Assembly (NCBI GenBank): GCA_958295515.1 | Contig: CATQGW010000002.1 | Coordinates: 86,332 to 150,331, forward strand | DNA length: 64,000 bases | Direction of reading: 5' to 3' | From: an uncultured Dehalococcoidia bacterium | GTDB taxonomy: Bacteria > Chloroflexota > Dehalococcoidia > Bin125 | The notes under the pieces: generated by a model | What the model saw: only the letters and a program-made list of their open reading frames with translations | Databases searched by the model: none | Told to the model about the DNA's origin: nothing | Shown: positions 17,115 through 24,079 of the stretch, in pieces | How the letters are laid out: every line of letters begins with the position of its first letter | How positions within the stretch are numbered: the first letter of the stretch is position 1 | Translations under genes and position numbers: made by a program

Positions 17115-17144
17115 TTGACGTCTCGCGTCAATATGGGCTACACT
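17115..17144 (+). promoter_or_regulatory. higBA promoter with overlapping palindromic operator
   Basis: The -35 TTGACG (17115-17120) and -10 TACACT (17139-17144) are 18 bases apart, and the ATG of higB follows six bases after the -10, so the message should be leaderless. TTGACG, five bases, CGTCAA (17126-17131) is a perfect inverted repeat covering the -35, a natural binding site for HigA autorepression. Confidence 0.65.
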
Positions 17145-17150
17145 CACAGC

Positions 17151-17432
17151 ATGATCACTGAATACAGGGACGACCGCACTGCGAGGTTTGCCAGCGGTGT
17201 GCTCGTTCCAGCCTTTCAGGGCTTCTCACCGCAAGCAAAGAGGCGGCTTGCGGCTCTGAACGCGGCCACTTCGCTCAACGACCTGGGAGCTTTACCCGGC
17301 AACCGACTAGAGGCGCTCAAGGGGAACCGAAGAGGGCAATATTCGATCCGAATCAACCGCCAGTGGCGCATCTGCTTTGTGTGGTCCGACGAATTCGGAC
17401 CGACGGAGGTGGAGATCGTTGACTACCACTGA
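17151..17432 (+). CDS. higB: HigB-family toxin (RelE/ParE superfamily)
   Basis: Toxin of 93 residues whose relatives cleave mRNA on the ribosome. The whole sequence matches the HigB/GraT pattern: ITEYRDD at the start, the strong LPGNRLEALKGNRRGQYSI block (residues about 44-62) and the ending QWRICFVW...VEIVDYH. ATG 17151 is used because it lies six bases after the -10 box; upstream in-frame codons are inside the promoter. The antitoxin gene follows after 24 bases. This toxin-first order is characteristic of higBA. The module sits between the two arms of the UGSC-associated genes. Confidence 0.93.
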   Translation: MITEYRDDRTARFASGVLVPAFQGFSPQAKRRLAALNAATSLNDLGALPGNRLEALKGNRRGQYSIRINRQWRICFVWSDEFGPTEVEIVDYH

Positions 17433-17456
17433 CAGACGACGAACAGAGAGGCATCA

Positions 17457-17762
17457 ATGTTCACGCTCGCGGTACACCCCGGTGAGATCCTGGGCGACGA
17501 ACTGGCGGAGATGGAGCTGACGCCGACGGAGTTGGCGCGACAGATCGGTGTGCCGGCAAATCGGATCGGTCAGATCATCGCCGGCAAGCGTTCCATCACC
17601 GGCGACACCGCGCTGCGCCTCGGCCACTGGTTCGGCACCAGCCCACAATTCTGGATCAACCTTCAATCTCAGTTTGACCTCGCCATCGCCGACAAACGCA
17701 ACGGCGATGCGATCCGCGCCCTGCCGACGGCGCCGACGGCACCGTCACGCACCCGCGCATAG
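17457..17762 (+). CDS. higA: HigA-family antitoxin, XRE DNA-binding
   Basis: Antitoxin of 101 residues that neutralises HigB and represses the operon. VHPGEILGDELAEMELTP is the standard HigA start, and ARQIGVPANRIGQIIAGK is the helix-turn-helix (about 27-44). The following LRLGHWFGTSPQFWINLQ is also typical. The last 15 residues (LPTAPTAPSRTRA) are low-complexity and run up to a REPIN-like repeat, suggesting the original stop was shifted. AGAGAGG provides a ribosome site before the ATG at 17457. A palindrome over the upstream -35 is the likely operator. Confidence 0.93.
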   Translation: MFTLAVHPGEILGDELAEMELTPTELARQIGVPANRIGQIIAGKRSITGDTALRLGHWFGTSPQFWINLQSQFDLAIADKRNGDAIRALPTAPTAPSRTRA

Positions 17763-17773
17763 CGCCGTCACTT

Positions 17774-17857
17774 CCGTCATTCCCGCCCCCGAGCGGGAAT
17801 CTCCCCGTCCGACCTCCGAAGCCCCGCCACGAGATTCCCGCGTTCGCGGGAATGACG
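17774..17857. repeat. REPIN-like inverted pair of REP palindromes with degenerate tail
   Basis: The left hairpin is ATTCCCGC (17779-17786) / GCGGGAAT (17793-17800); the right hairpin is ATTCCCGCG (17834-17842) / CGCGGGAAT (17845-17853), in opposite orientation. Outer ends are CCGTC and GACGG. Four or more imperfect half copies of the form GGCGGGTATGACGGAG continue to about 17965. The rest of the gap up to 18018 holds nothing else I can recognise. Confidence 0.75.
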
Positions 17858-18018
17858 GGGAAGGGATGGCGGGTATGACGGAGGGAGAGGAGGCGGGTAT
17901 GACGGAGGGAGAGGAGGCGGGAAATGACAGAGGCGTGGCGGGAATGGTGGAAGTGGCGGGAACGACGACTACACGAGCATCTTCAGAGGGAGAATTCGCG
18001 CCGCTCGACTCCCAGGAC

Positions 18019-19596
18019 TCAGTCGCCGATGACCGCGCTGGTCGGCGTTGAGTAGACGCCGCCGGCCCAGCCGCCGAGGATGGTGGAGAATTTGGCGGCG
18101 GCGCTGCCGGCGACGACGAGGATGATGTTCTCGGGCTTCTGGAACTTGGCGATTGGGCGATCCAGCGCCGCCTCGCCGCCGAAGCGCTCGATGATGTTGG
18201 GCGGCAGGCCGGCGCCGCTGCGCTCGTCGCGGATGCGCTCGCGCAGCGGCACTGAAGTGTCCTCCATGATGCACTCGCGCACATCGTCCTTGCTCCAGCC
18301 GTCGCGCCCGAAGATGCCCGCGTGATCCGGCGAAACCACGACCAGCGTGTCGCTCGTCGGCGACTTCGGATCCTGCAGCCCGGCAAGCGCCAGCGCAAAG
18401 CTGCCGGCCAGCTGGCGCGCCGTGCGGCTCGTCTGATCGACGAAGGTGTTGGGTCCGCCGGCCATCGCCATCAGCGTGGCCACATCCTGATCCGGCTCGA
18501 AGCCTTGCTCCACGGCCAGCGACTCCCAGGGGCTGGCCTGCTCGTTCTCGGCGAAGTTGTTGGTCATCCGATGCGGCCCGCCCTGGGTGGCGCGGTCGGT
18601 GCCGCCGGGCTGCGAGCCGCCCACGTTGCGCGCGCAGAGCCGCAGCGCCCGCCCGATCGTGGCGTTCGCGCGGTTGCCCTGACCCAGCGCGTTGTGGCGG
18701 TAGTTCATGCCGATCCGATCTCGAATCGGACCGTTGAAGATGCCCACCGGCGTCGCGCCCATCGTCGTCGCCAGCACGCCGTGAATGTTGAAGCTCTCGC
18801 TGCAGGCGATCTCGACCAGAGTGAGGATTGAGGGCAGATACTCAGGCTTGGCGCCCGCCATGACCGCATTGATCGCGGCTTTCTCCACGGTGATCGGCGC
18901 GAGGTTGGGCGGCATCACCGCGATTTCCTCTTGCGGATCGCGGGTCGTGCCCTGCAGCATCCGCCAGACCCGCTCGCGCGTGGGCGGGATGACCGGGAAG
19001 CCGTCGGTGTAGCCCTGCGCGTAGGCGAACTCGTAGAGGTCGGCGTCGTTGCCGATTTCAACGAGGCGGGAGAGCAGATCGCCGCTGCGCCGCGCGGCCA
19101 GCCGTTCGTAGACGCCGGGCTCGTAGTTGCGCGCGCCGCAGCCGGGGCGCTGTTCGGGCAGCGTGTCCCAGTCCACGCCGATCGGGTCGCCCGCGCGCCC
19201 CGCCAGCGTCATCGCCTCGGCGCTGATTTCACGCCACTCGTGCTTGTCGAAGCCGTAGGTTTCGATTTCGCAGCTGTTCGCGCGGTCGTAGAGGAAGAGC
19301 GTGGGGACGGTGTCGATGTCGGCGTCGTAGGAAAGGTCGAGCTCATCGTCGTCGAGCAGCGGCATCGTCAGGTCGTGCCGCTCGCGCAGCACCGCGATGT
19401 CGTCGCGCTTCTGCACCGCCACCCAGACATCGAGCGCCTCACCGCTCGCGCGGTGCAGCGATTCGAGCAGCGGCAGGGTCAGGTTGCAGGTGTCGCAGTC
19501 TTCCTTGACCAGCGCGAGCAGTACGGGGCCGCCGGGCGGGAAATGCCGAACTTCACCATCGGCGTCGGGCAGGGCGAAACTGGTCGGCGCGCGCAT
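18019..19596 (-). CDS. thioredoxin-like domain fused to a 'TDGFPVIPPT' family domain
   Basis: About 525 residues from the ATG at 19596. Residues 1-145 are a thioredoxin/peroxiredoxin-like domain with a C-x-x-C motif, KEDCDTCNLT (Cys34, Cys37), and the cis-Pro region DTVPTLFLYD. The rest is a second copy of the protein at 15314: TDGFPVIPPTRERV, INAVMAGAKPE, GPIRDRIGMN, LCARNVGGS, VDQTSRTARQLAGS and DGWSKDDVRECI. The fusion ties the uncharacterised family to dithiol chemistry. TACCCT lies six bases before the ATG, predicting a leaderless message. It is separated from the selenoprotein operon by higBA and a REPIN. Confidence 0.8.
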   Translation of the reverse strand: MRAPTSFALPDADGEVRHFPPGGPVLLALVKEDCDTCNLTLPLLESLHRASGEALDVWVAVQKRDDIAVLRERHDLTMPLLDDDELDLSYDADIDTVPTLFLYDRANSCEIETYGFDKHEWREISAEAMTLAGRAGDPIGVDWDTLPEQRPGCGARNYEPGVYERLAARRSGDLLSRLVEIGNDADLYEFAYAQGYTDGFPVIPPTRERVWRMLQGTTRDPQEEIAVMPPNLAPITVEKAAINAVMAGAKPEYLPSILTLVEIACSESFNIHGVLATTMGATPVGIFNGPIRDRIGMNYRHNALGQGNRANATIGRALRLCARNVGGSQPGGTDRATQGGPHRMTNNFAENEQASPWESLAVEQGFEPDQDVATLMAMAGGPNTFVDQTSRTARQLAGSFALALAGLQDPKSPTSDTLVVVSPDHAGIFGRDGWSKDDVRECIMEDTSVPLRERIRDERSGAGLPPNIIERFGGEAALDRPIAKFQKPENIILVVAGSAAAKFSTILGGWAGGVYSTPTSAVIGD

Positions 19597-19602
19597 GCGG
19601 AC

Positions 19603-19608
19603 AGGGTA
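19603..19608 (-). promoter_or_regulatory. -10 box TACCCT of a leaderless gene
   Basis: On the minus strand TACCCT, six bases (GTCCGC) and the ATG at 19596. The identical hexamer and spacing recur before the gene at 36617. Confidence 0.5.
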
Positions 19609-19683
19609 GCGTCTCGCCGCGATTGACTGCCAGGCGTGCGGGTGCGAAACTTCGCAGGCTGTCGTTTGCAGGGAGGTCTGTAG

Positions 19684-19989
19684 GTGCGTCTGATCAAGCT
19701 GCTGATCGTATTGCTGCTGCTCGCCGCCGCAGCGCTGCCGTCCTTCGCGCTGGCCGCCGAACACGCCGGCCCGGCTGAGCCGGTTGTCGCCGTACCGCAG
19801 GAGTCGGAAGAGATCACCACCTCCGACGAAACGCTCGCCACTTCGCTGTTCATCCCCTTCTGCTTCGTTGGCGCGACCCTCGCCGTCTTCATCTGGGCAA
19901 TCCGCAACCGCGCCCGCCGCGGCGAGGAGGAAGAGCCGATGCCCTGGTGGCGCACCCGTCAGTGGTACACGCGCGAGGATGAGGAGTAG
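19684..19989 (+). CDS. small membrane protein with signal-like N-terminus
   Basis: Protein of 101 residues from the GTG at 19684, which has GGGAGG nine bases upstream. Residues 1-24 (LIKLLIVLLLLAAAALPSFA) look like a signal peptide cleaved after ALAA. A Glu/Thr-rich exposed region and a second membrane segment (about 53-73, SLFIPFCFVGATLAVFIWAI) follow, and the tail is basic then acidic (RNRARRGEEEEP). I do not recognise the family. Divergent from the thioredoxin fusion gene, with the repeat region downstream. Confidence 0.6.
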   Translation: MRLIKLLIVLLLLAAAALPSFALAAEHAGPAEPVVAVPQESEEITTSDETLATSLFIPFCFVGATLAVFIWAIRNRARRGEEEEPMPWWRTRQWYTREDEE

Positions 19990-20053
19990 GCGCGCACCGC
20001 GCCCGCTGAGCGTCGAAGCTTCACTCCCTCCCACATTCCGCCATCCCTCCCAT

Positions 20054-20207
20054 CTTCGTCACATCCGCGAAGGATCTTCGTCACACCCGCGAAGGATCTC
20101 CGTCACACCCGCGGAGGATCTCCGTCACACCCGCGAAGGATCTCCGTCACACCCGCGGAGGATCTCCGTCACACCCGCGGAGGATCTCCGTCATACCCGC
20201 GAAGGAT
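20054..20207. repeat. tandem array, seven 22-bp units derived from a REP arm
   Basis: Seven consecutive 22-bp units with core GTCACACCCGCGRAGGAT, starting at 20054, 20076, 20098, 20120, 20142, 20164 and 20186. They differ mainly at C/T in the CAYA position and A/G before GGAT. The next unit at 20208 merges into a complete REP palindrome. There are no unique spacers, so it is not a CRISPR. Copy number is probably variable between strains. Confidence 0.85.
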
Positions 20208-20210
20208 CTC

Positions 20211-20401
20211 TGTCATACCCGCGCTTGCCGCGGGTATCTCGCTGCCACCGGCATCCAGCCCACGCGCCACCTCCCCCCACCGCTTCTTCCCCGTCATTCC
20301 CGCCCCTCCCCTGTCATGCCCACGTCCGCGGGAACCTCGCCGGGACCAGCTCCGACGTCGGCATCACGGCGAGATACCCGCGGCAAGCGCGGGTATGACG
20401 G
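20211..20401. repeat. pair of REP palindromes in inverted orientation (long-spacer REPIN-like)
   Basis: The left palindrome is ATACCCGCG (20215-20223) / CGCGGGTAT (20229-20237), followed by CTCGC. The right palindrome is ATACCCGCG (20374-20382) / CGCGGGTAT (20388-20396), preceded by CGGCGAG and followed by GACG. The spacer of about 130 bases contains a more diverged copy. Confidence 0.7.
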
Positions 20402-20472
20402 AGCTTTGGACGCGGGTATGACGGGGTTTCGGGCGCGGGACTGACGATGTCTCTTGGGGATCTGACGCAGAG

Positions 20473-21534
20473 TCAGAACAGCAGCGAACCCAAGCGCCGC
20501 CGGTATTCCGCGACGATTGGCTGCTCGCCCAGCACGGCGAAGATGTCGAGCAGGCGCTTGCGCGCGCCTTCGTCGCAGGCGTAGCGATCGAGCCGCACCG
20601 ACTCCAGCAGCGTGTCCAACGACTGCTGCCACTGACCTTCCAGCGCCAGCAGGCAGCCGTGCAGATAGCGGGCTTCGGCGTCGTCGGGATTGGCGATGGC
20701 GTGGGCGTGGATTGCTTCCGGATCGCGTGCCCCGATCGCTTGACGTAACTCGATCGAGGCGAGGATGCCCTTCGTCGTCGGGTTGTCCGGCCAGCGCTTG
20801 GCCAGCTCGGCGGCCTGGGCAATCTCGCCGGTGCCGGCCAGCAGCGCGGCCAGACCGACGCCGGCCATTTCGTGATTGGGGTCCTCCTCGAGCGCCGCCT
20901 GGAAGTGCAGCCGCGCGATGGGGACCTGATTCTGCTGAAGCATGCGGTAGCCCTCGGCGGCTTTGAGGTCCGCCTCGGAGGGGACCAGCGAGTCGAAGAA
21001 CTCGCGCACCCGCTCCTCGGGCTGCGCGCCGACGAACTGGCTGATCACGCGCCCGCCGGCGAAAGCGAAGACGGCGGGGATGCCCTGGACTTGCAGCGCC
21101 TGGGCGACCTGCGGGTTTTCGTCGGTGTTGACCTTGACCAGCTGCACCTGTCCGTCGCGTTCGTAGGCCAGCTTTTCGAGGATCGGTCCGAGCACGCGGC
21201 AGGGGCCGCACCAGGGCGCCCAGCAGTCCACGATCACCGGCAGTTCGTGCGAGCGCTCGATCACGTCGCGCTGGAACGTCGCGTCGGTGCTGTCGATCAC
21301 CGCCGCCACGTGGGCGTGCAGCCCGCTCGGCGCGTCCTCACCGAGCGTGGCGGGAGGCGGCGGGGGCGCAGCCGGCGGCGGAGGGGGCGGCGGCGGCGGG
21401 GCGGCCGAGCGAATCGGCTGCCCCGAGGCGGAGTAGATCACCGGCCCGCCGCTCGGCGCGCCCGACTGCGGCGGCGGTTGCGCCGGCCGACGGTTGCCGG
21501 GGAAGGGAATCGGATCGGGCGGTCGCTGGCTCAT
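20473..21534 (-). CDS. thioredoxin-TPR protein, YbbN/CnoX-like co-chaperone
   Basis: Protein of 353 residues. A disordered Pro-rich N-terminus (polyproline near 46-61) leads into a thioredoxin domain with a full WCGPC active site (Cys109, Cys112), which YbbN of E. coli lacks. Helical tetratricopeptide repeats follow from about 185 (AALEEDPNHEMAGVGLAALL, NPDDAEARYLHGCLLA). The architecture matches CnoX/YbbN, which holds oxidised clients and passes them to chaperones. It is the last gene of the run aceE-E2-lpdA-folP-FmdB-type-YbbN and starts four bases after the zinc-ribbon gene. Confidence 0.85.
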   Translation of the reverse strand: MSQRPPDPIPFPGNRRPAQPPPQSGAPSGGPVIYSASGQPIRSAAPPPPPPPPPAAPPPPPATLGEDAPSGLHAHVAAVIDSTDATFQRDVIERSHELPVIVDCWAPWCGPCRVLGPILEKLAYERDGQVQLVKVNTDENPQVAQALQVQGIPAVFAFAGGRVISQFVGAQPEERVREFFDSLVPSEADLKAAEGYRMLQQNQVPIARLHFQAALEEDPNHEMAGVGLAALLAGTGEIAQAAELAKRWPDNPTTKGILASIELRQAIGARDPEAIHAHAIANPDDAEARYLHGCLLALEGQWQQSLDTLLESVRLDRYACDEGARKRLLDIFAVLGEQPIVAEYRRRLGSLLF

Positions 21535-21538
21535 GCGG

Positions 21539-21736
21539 TTACCAGTTCGTGTAGCGCTTGCGCTTGGGGAAGTTGGCTGAGCGCGCGCGGGTGCTGTTGT
21601 TCTCGAAGATCGAGCCGACGCTGCGCGGCGCTTCCTTGCCGCACTCCGGGCACGGCTGGTCGTCGCTCGCCTTGCTCATCGGCTGAATCTTCTCGAAACC
21701 GTTTCCGCATTCGCACTTGTAGGTGTAGACCGGCAT
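21539..21736 (-). CDS. FmdB-family zinc-ribbon protein
   Basis: Protein of 65 residues beginning MPVYTYKCECG, the standard FmdB/CxxC regulatory start. Cys8, Cys10, Cys29 and Cys32 (CPECG) make the zinc ribbon, with PRSVGSIFENNSTRAR in the basic tail. Annotated relatives are called putative regulatory proteins, but their role is not established. AGGAGCAGGA gives a strong ribosome site. It sits between folP and the YbbN-like gene with short gaps. Confidence 0.88.
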   Translation of the reverse strand: MPVYTYKCECGNGFEKIQPMSKASDDQPCPECGKEAPRSVGSIFENNSTRARSANFPKRKRYTNW

Positions 21737-21759
21737 CGTGTCCTGCTCCTGTAACTACG

Positions 21760-22635
21760 TCACGCCGATCCTACCGTGTCAGTGGCGAGCCGTTCGCGCA
21801 CCGCGTCGCCGACCCGCAGCGCCGCCGCGACCTCGGCCACATCATGCACCCGCACCACGTGCGCGCCCAGCCAGGCGGCAAGCGTGTTGAAGGCCAGTGT
21901 GGCCTCCAGCATCCCGGCGCGCCCCTGCGCGTCGTGCGAGCGCAACTCGCCGTGACCCAGCAGCTCCGCCAGAAATCCCTTGCGCGAGGCGGAGATCACC
22001 ACAGGACGCCCCAGCGCGGCCAGGTTGGGCAGGTCGAGCAGCATACGCAGATTGTCGGGCAGTCCCTTGCCGAACTGGAAGCCGGGATCAATCCACACCT
22101 GCGGTACGCCCGCGGCTTCGATCTCGTCGGCGCGGGTGCGCAGATACTCGCGCACCTCCCGCGCCACATCGGCGTAGCCGTGGTCCGCGTCGCGGTGGCG
22201 CTGGGGGCGGCCGCGCAGATGCATGATCAGCAGCGGCGTCCCGGTCTCCGCCGCCACCTGCTCGGTTGCCGGATCGCCGCCGCCGGTGATGTCGTTGATC
22301 AGATGCGCGCCCGCCGCCACCGCCGCGCGCGCGACCTCGGCGGTCCAGGTATCGACCGAGACGAGCTGCCCCTCGCGCACGAGCGTCTCGACGACCGGCG
22401 CGACGCGCGCCGCCTCGACCTGCGGCTCCACCGCCGCGGCCCCGGTGCGCGTGGACTGCGCGCCCACATCGATAATCGCCGCCCCCGCCGCGCGCATCGC
22501 ATCGGCGCGGCGGGCAGCCTGATCGACCGGCACCACCGAATCGGCGACCGGCGAATCGGTATCCACGTTGAGGATGCCCATCACCTGCGTGCGATGCGCG
22601 CAGTCCAGCGTCCGATCGCCGAGCCGCAGCTGCAT
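21760..22635 (-). CDS. folP: dihydropteroate synthase family protein with divergent substrate loops
   Basis: Condenses 4-aminobenzoate with the pterin pyrophosphate in folate synthesis if it is a true DHPS. It is 291 residues. Core pterin-site residues are present: MGILNV, the STR of loop 2, SVDTW, NDITG, DPGFQFGK, SASRKGFLAE and the final VRVHDV. Loop 1 and loop 2 differ from the norm: NVDTDSPVADSV replaces N-V-T-P-D-S-F-S-D-G-G, and GAQSTRTGA replaces G-G-E-S-T-R-P-G-A. These loops bind 4-aminobenzoate and sulfonamides. It starts six bases after lpdA. A paralogue with changed specificity is possible. Confidence 0.83.
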   Translation of the reverse strand: MQLRLGDRTLDCAHRTQVMGILNVDTDSPVADSVVPVDQAARRADAMRAAGAAIIDVGAQSTRTGAAAVEPQVEAARVAPVVETLVREGQLVSVDTWTAEVARAAVAAGAHLINDITGGGDPATEQVAAETGTPLLIMHLRGRPQRHRDADHGYADVAREVREYLRTRADEIEAAGVPQVWIDPGFQFGKGLPDNLRMLLDLPNLAALGRPVVISASRKGFLAELLGHGELRSHDAQGRAGMLEATLAFNTLAAWLGAHVVRVHDVAEVAAALRVGDAVRERLATDTVGSA

Positions 22636-22640
22636 CGGAG

Positions 22641-24074
22641 TCAGCGCCGCCGCGCGATGTAGTGCGGGCTGCGGTCGAAGAACAGCTGCGCCGCCTCCAT
22701 CAGCGATTCCGAAAGCGTCGGATGCGCGTGGATCGACTCGCCCAGGTCCGACGCCCGCGCGCCCAGCTCGACCGCCAGCACGCCCTCGCCGATCAGCTCA
22801 CCCGCGCCCGGCCCCACAATCCGCACCCCCAGCACGCGCTCGCTGCCGCGCTCGATCACCAGCCGCGTCAGCCCGTCGGTACGATCGTTCGCGCCCGCCC
22901 GCCCCAGCGCCGTCCAGGGGAAGCTGACCGTAGTCGCGTCGAGGTCCAGCGCCGCCGCCTCCGACTCGCTCAGTCCGCACCAGGCGATCTCCGGATCGGT
23001 GAAGATCACCGCCGGCACCGCCAGCGGCTGGTAGGCGGTCGGCTCGTCGCAGATCGCGTCGATCGCGACCGCCGCCTCGTGGCTGGCCTTGTGCGCCAGC
23101 ATCGGCTCGCCGGCTACGTCGCCGACGGCGAAGATGTTCGGATCGGCGGTGCGGCGCTGCTGGTCGGTCTCGATGAAGCCGCGCTCATCGAGCCGCGCTC
23201 CCGTGTTCTCCAGTCCCAGCCCGGCGCTGTTGGGGCGGCGTCCGGTGGCGACCAGCAGGCGGTCGTAGGTCTCGGTGCGCTCCAGACCGTCGGGCCCGCG
23301 CATCGTGGCGCGAATGCCCTCGCCGACCTCCTCGATCGCAGTCACCGCCGTTTCCAGATGAATCGCGTGCAGCTCGTCGCGCAGCCGCCGCTCGAGCACC
23401 GCCACGAGCTCGCGATCCACACCGCTCAGCAGCTCGGGCAGCAGCTCGACGATCGTCACCTTCGAGCCGAGCGCGGCGTAGACCGTACCCAGCTCGAGCC
23501 CGATGTAGCCGCCGCCCACGACCAGCAGCGAGGCGGGGATGTCGGGCAGCTGGAGCGCCTGGGTGGAGTCCATCACCCGCTCCGAGTTCAGCCGCAGCGG
23601 GGGCGGCACGGTGGGGCTGGAGCCGGTCGCCAGCACCAGCGCGTCGAACGCGATCTCGGTCACCTCGCCGGACCGCTCGACGTTGAGGCTGACCGGGCTG
23701 CGCACCCGCCCGTAGCCCTGCGTGTAGCGCACGCGGCGCTGGCGGCGCAGTAGGCCCAGACCGCCGGTCAGACGGCGGATCGCCGCGTCCTTCCAGTCGC
23801 GCAGCGCGTCGAGATCGATCTGCGGCTCGCCGAAGCGCACACCCCAGCCCTGCGCCGCCTCCGCTTCCCGAATCAGCCGCGCCACGTGCAGCAGCGCCTT
23901 CGAGGGGATGCAGCCGTCGTAGAGGCAGACCCCGCCCGGATTAGGCGCGGTATCGATCAGCGTCACATCCAGCCCGCGCTCCGCGGCCAGAAACGCCGCC
24001 GGGTAGCCGCCCGGACCTGCGCCCAGCACTGCCACCCGCAGCGCGTCCGTGCGTTCCGCATCGGCGGTCGTCAT
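22641..24074 (-). CDS. lpdA: dihydrolipoyl dehydrogenase (E3)
   Basis: Reoxidises dihydrolipoamide of the pyruvate dehydrogenase complex with NAD. It is 477 residues. The FAD motif GAGPGGYPAAF is at 18-28, the redox disulfide Cys50/Cys55 in GGVCLYDGCIPSKALL, and the NAD motif GGGYIGLELG near 185. VFAVGDVAGEPMLAHKA closes the FAD site and HAHPTLSE near the C-terminus has the catalytic His-Glu. It follows E2 by five bases and precedes folP by five, so it is in a tight operon. Confidence 0.95.
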   Translation of the reverse strand: MTTADAERTDALRVAVLGAGPGGYPAAFLAAERGLDVTLIDTAPNPGGVCLYDGCIPSKALLHVARLIREAEAAQGWGVRFGEPQIDLDALRDWKDAAIRRLTGGLGLLRRQRRVRYTQGYGRVRSPVSLNVERSGEVTEIAFDALVLATGSSPTVPPPLRLNSERVMDSTQALQLPDIPASLLVVGGGYIGLELGTVYAALGSKVTIVELLPELLSGVDRELVAVLERRLRDELHAIHLETAVTAIEEVGEGIRATMRGPDGLERTETYDRLLVATGRRPNSAGLGLENTGARLDERGFIETDQQRRTADPNIFAVGDVAGEPMLAHKASHEAAVAIDAICDEPTAYQPLAVPAVIFTDPEIAWCGLSESEAAALDLDATTVSFPWTALGRAGANDRTDGLTRLVIERGSERVLGVRIVGPGAGELIGEGVLAVELGARASDLGESIHAHPTLSESLMEAAQLFFDRSPHYIARRR

Positions 24075-24079
24075 CGCCG

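Larger units (their letters stand above)
19990..20472. other. gene-free interval of about 480 bases filled with REP-type repeats
   Basis: No credible coding region on either strand. It holds the 22-bp tandem array (20054-20207), a REP palindrome (20211-20244), degenerate REP halves around 20290-20340, and an inverted REP palindrome (20370-20401) with trailing half copies to about 20440. Open frames here are by-products of the repeat period. Confidence 0.75.

Noticed and set aside
16689..17147. A truncated UGSC pseudogene made of two separate short genes
   Set aside because: The two parts join exactly at the family's U-G-S-C motif in the same frame, with a SECIS-like hairpin; readthrough explains the data better than decay.
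20054..20244. A CRISPR array
   Set aside because: Units are directly abutting with no unique spacers and no cas genes are nearby; the units derive from REP arms.
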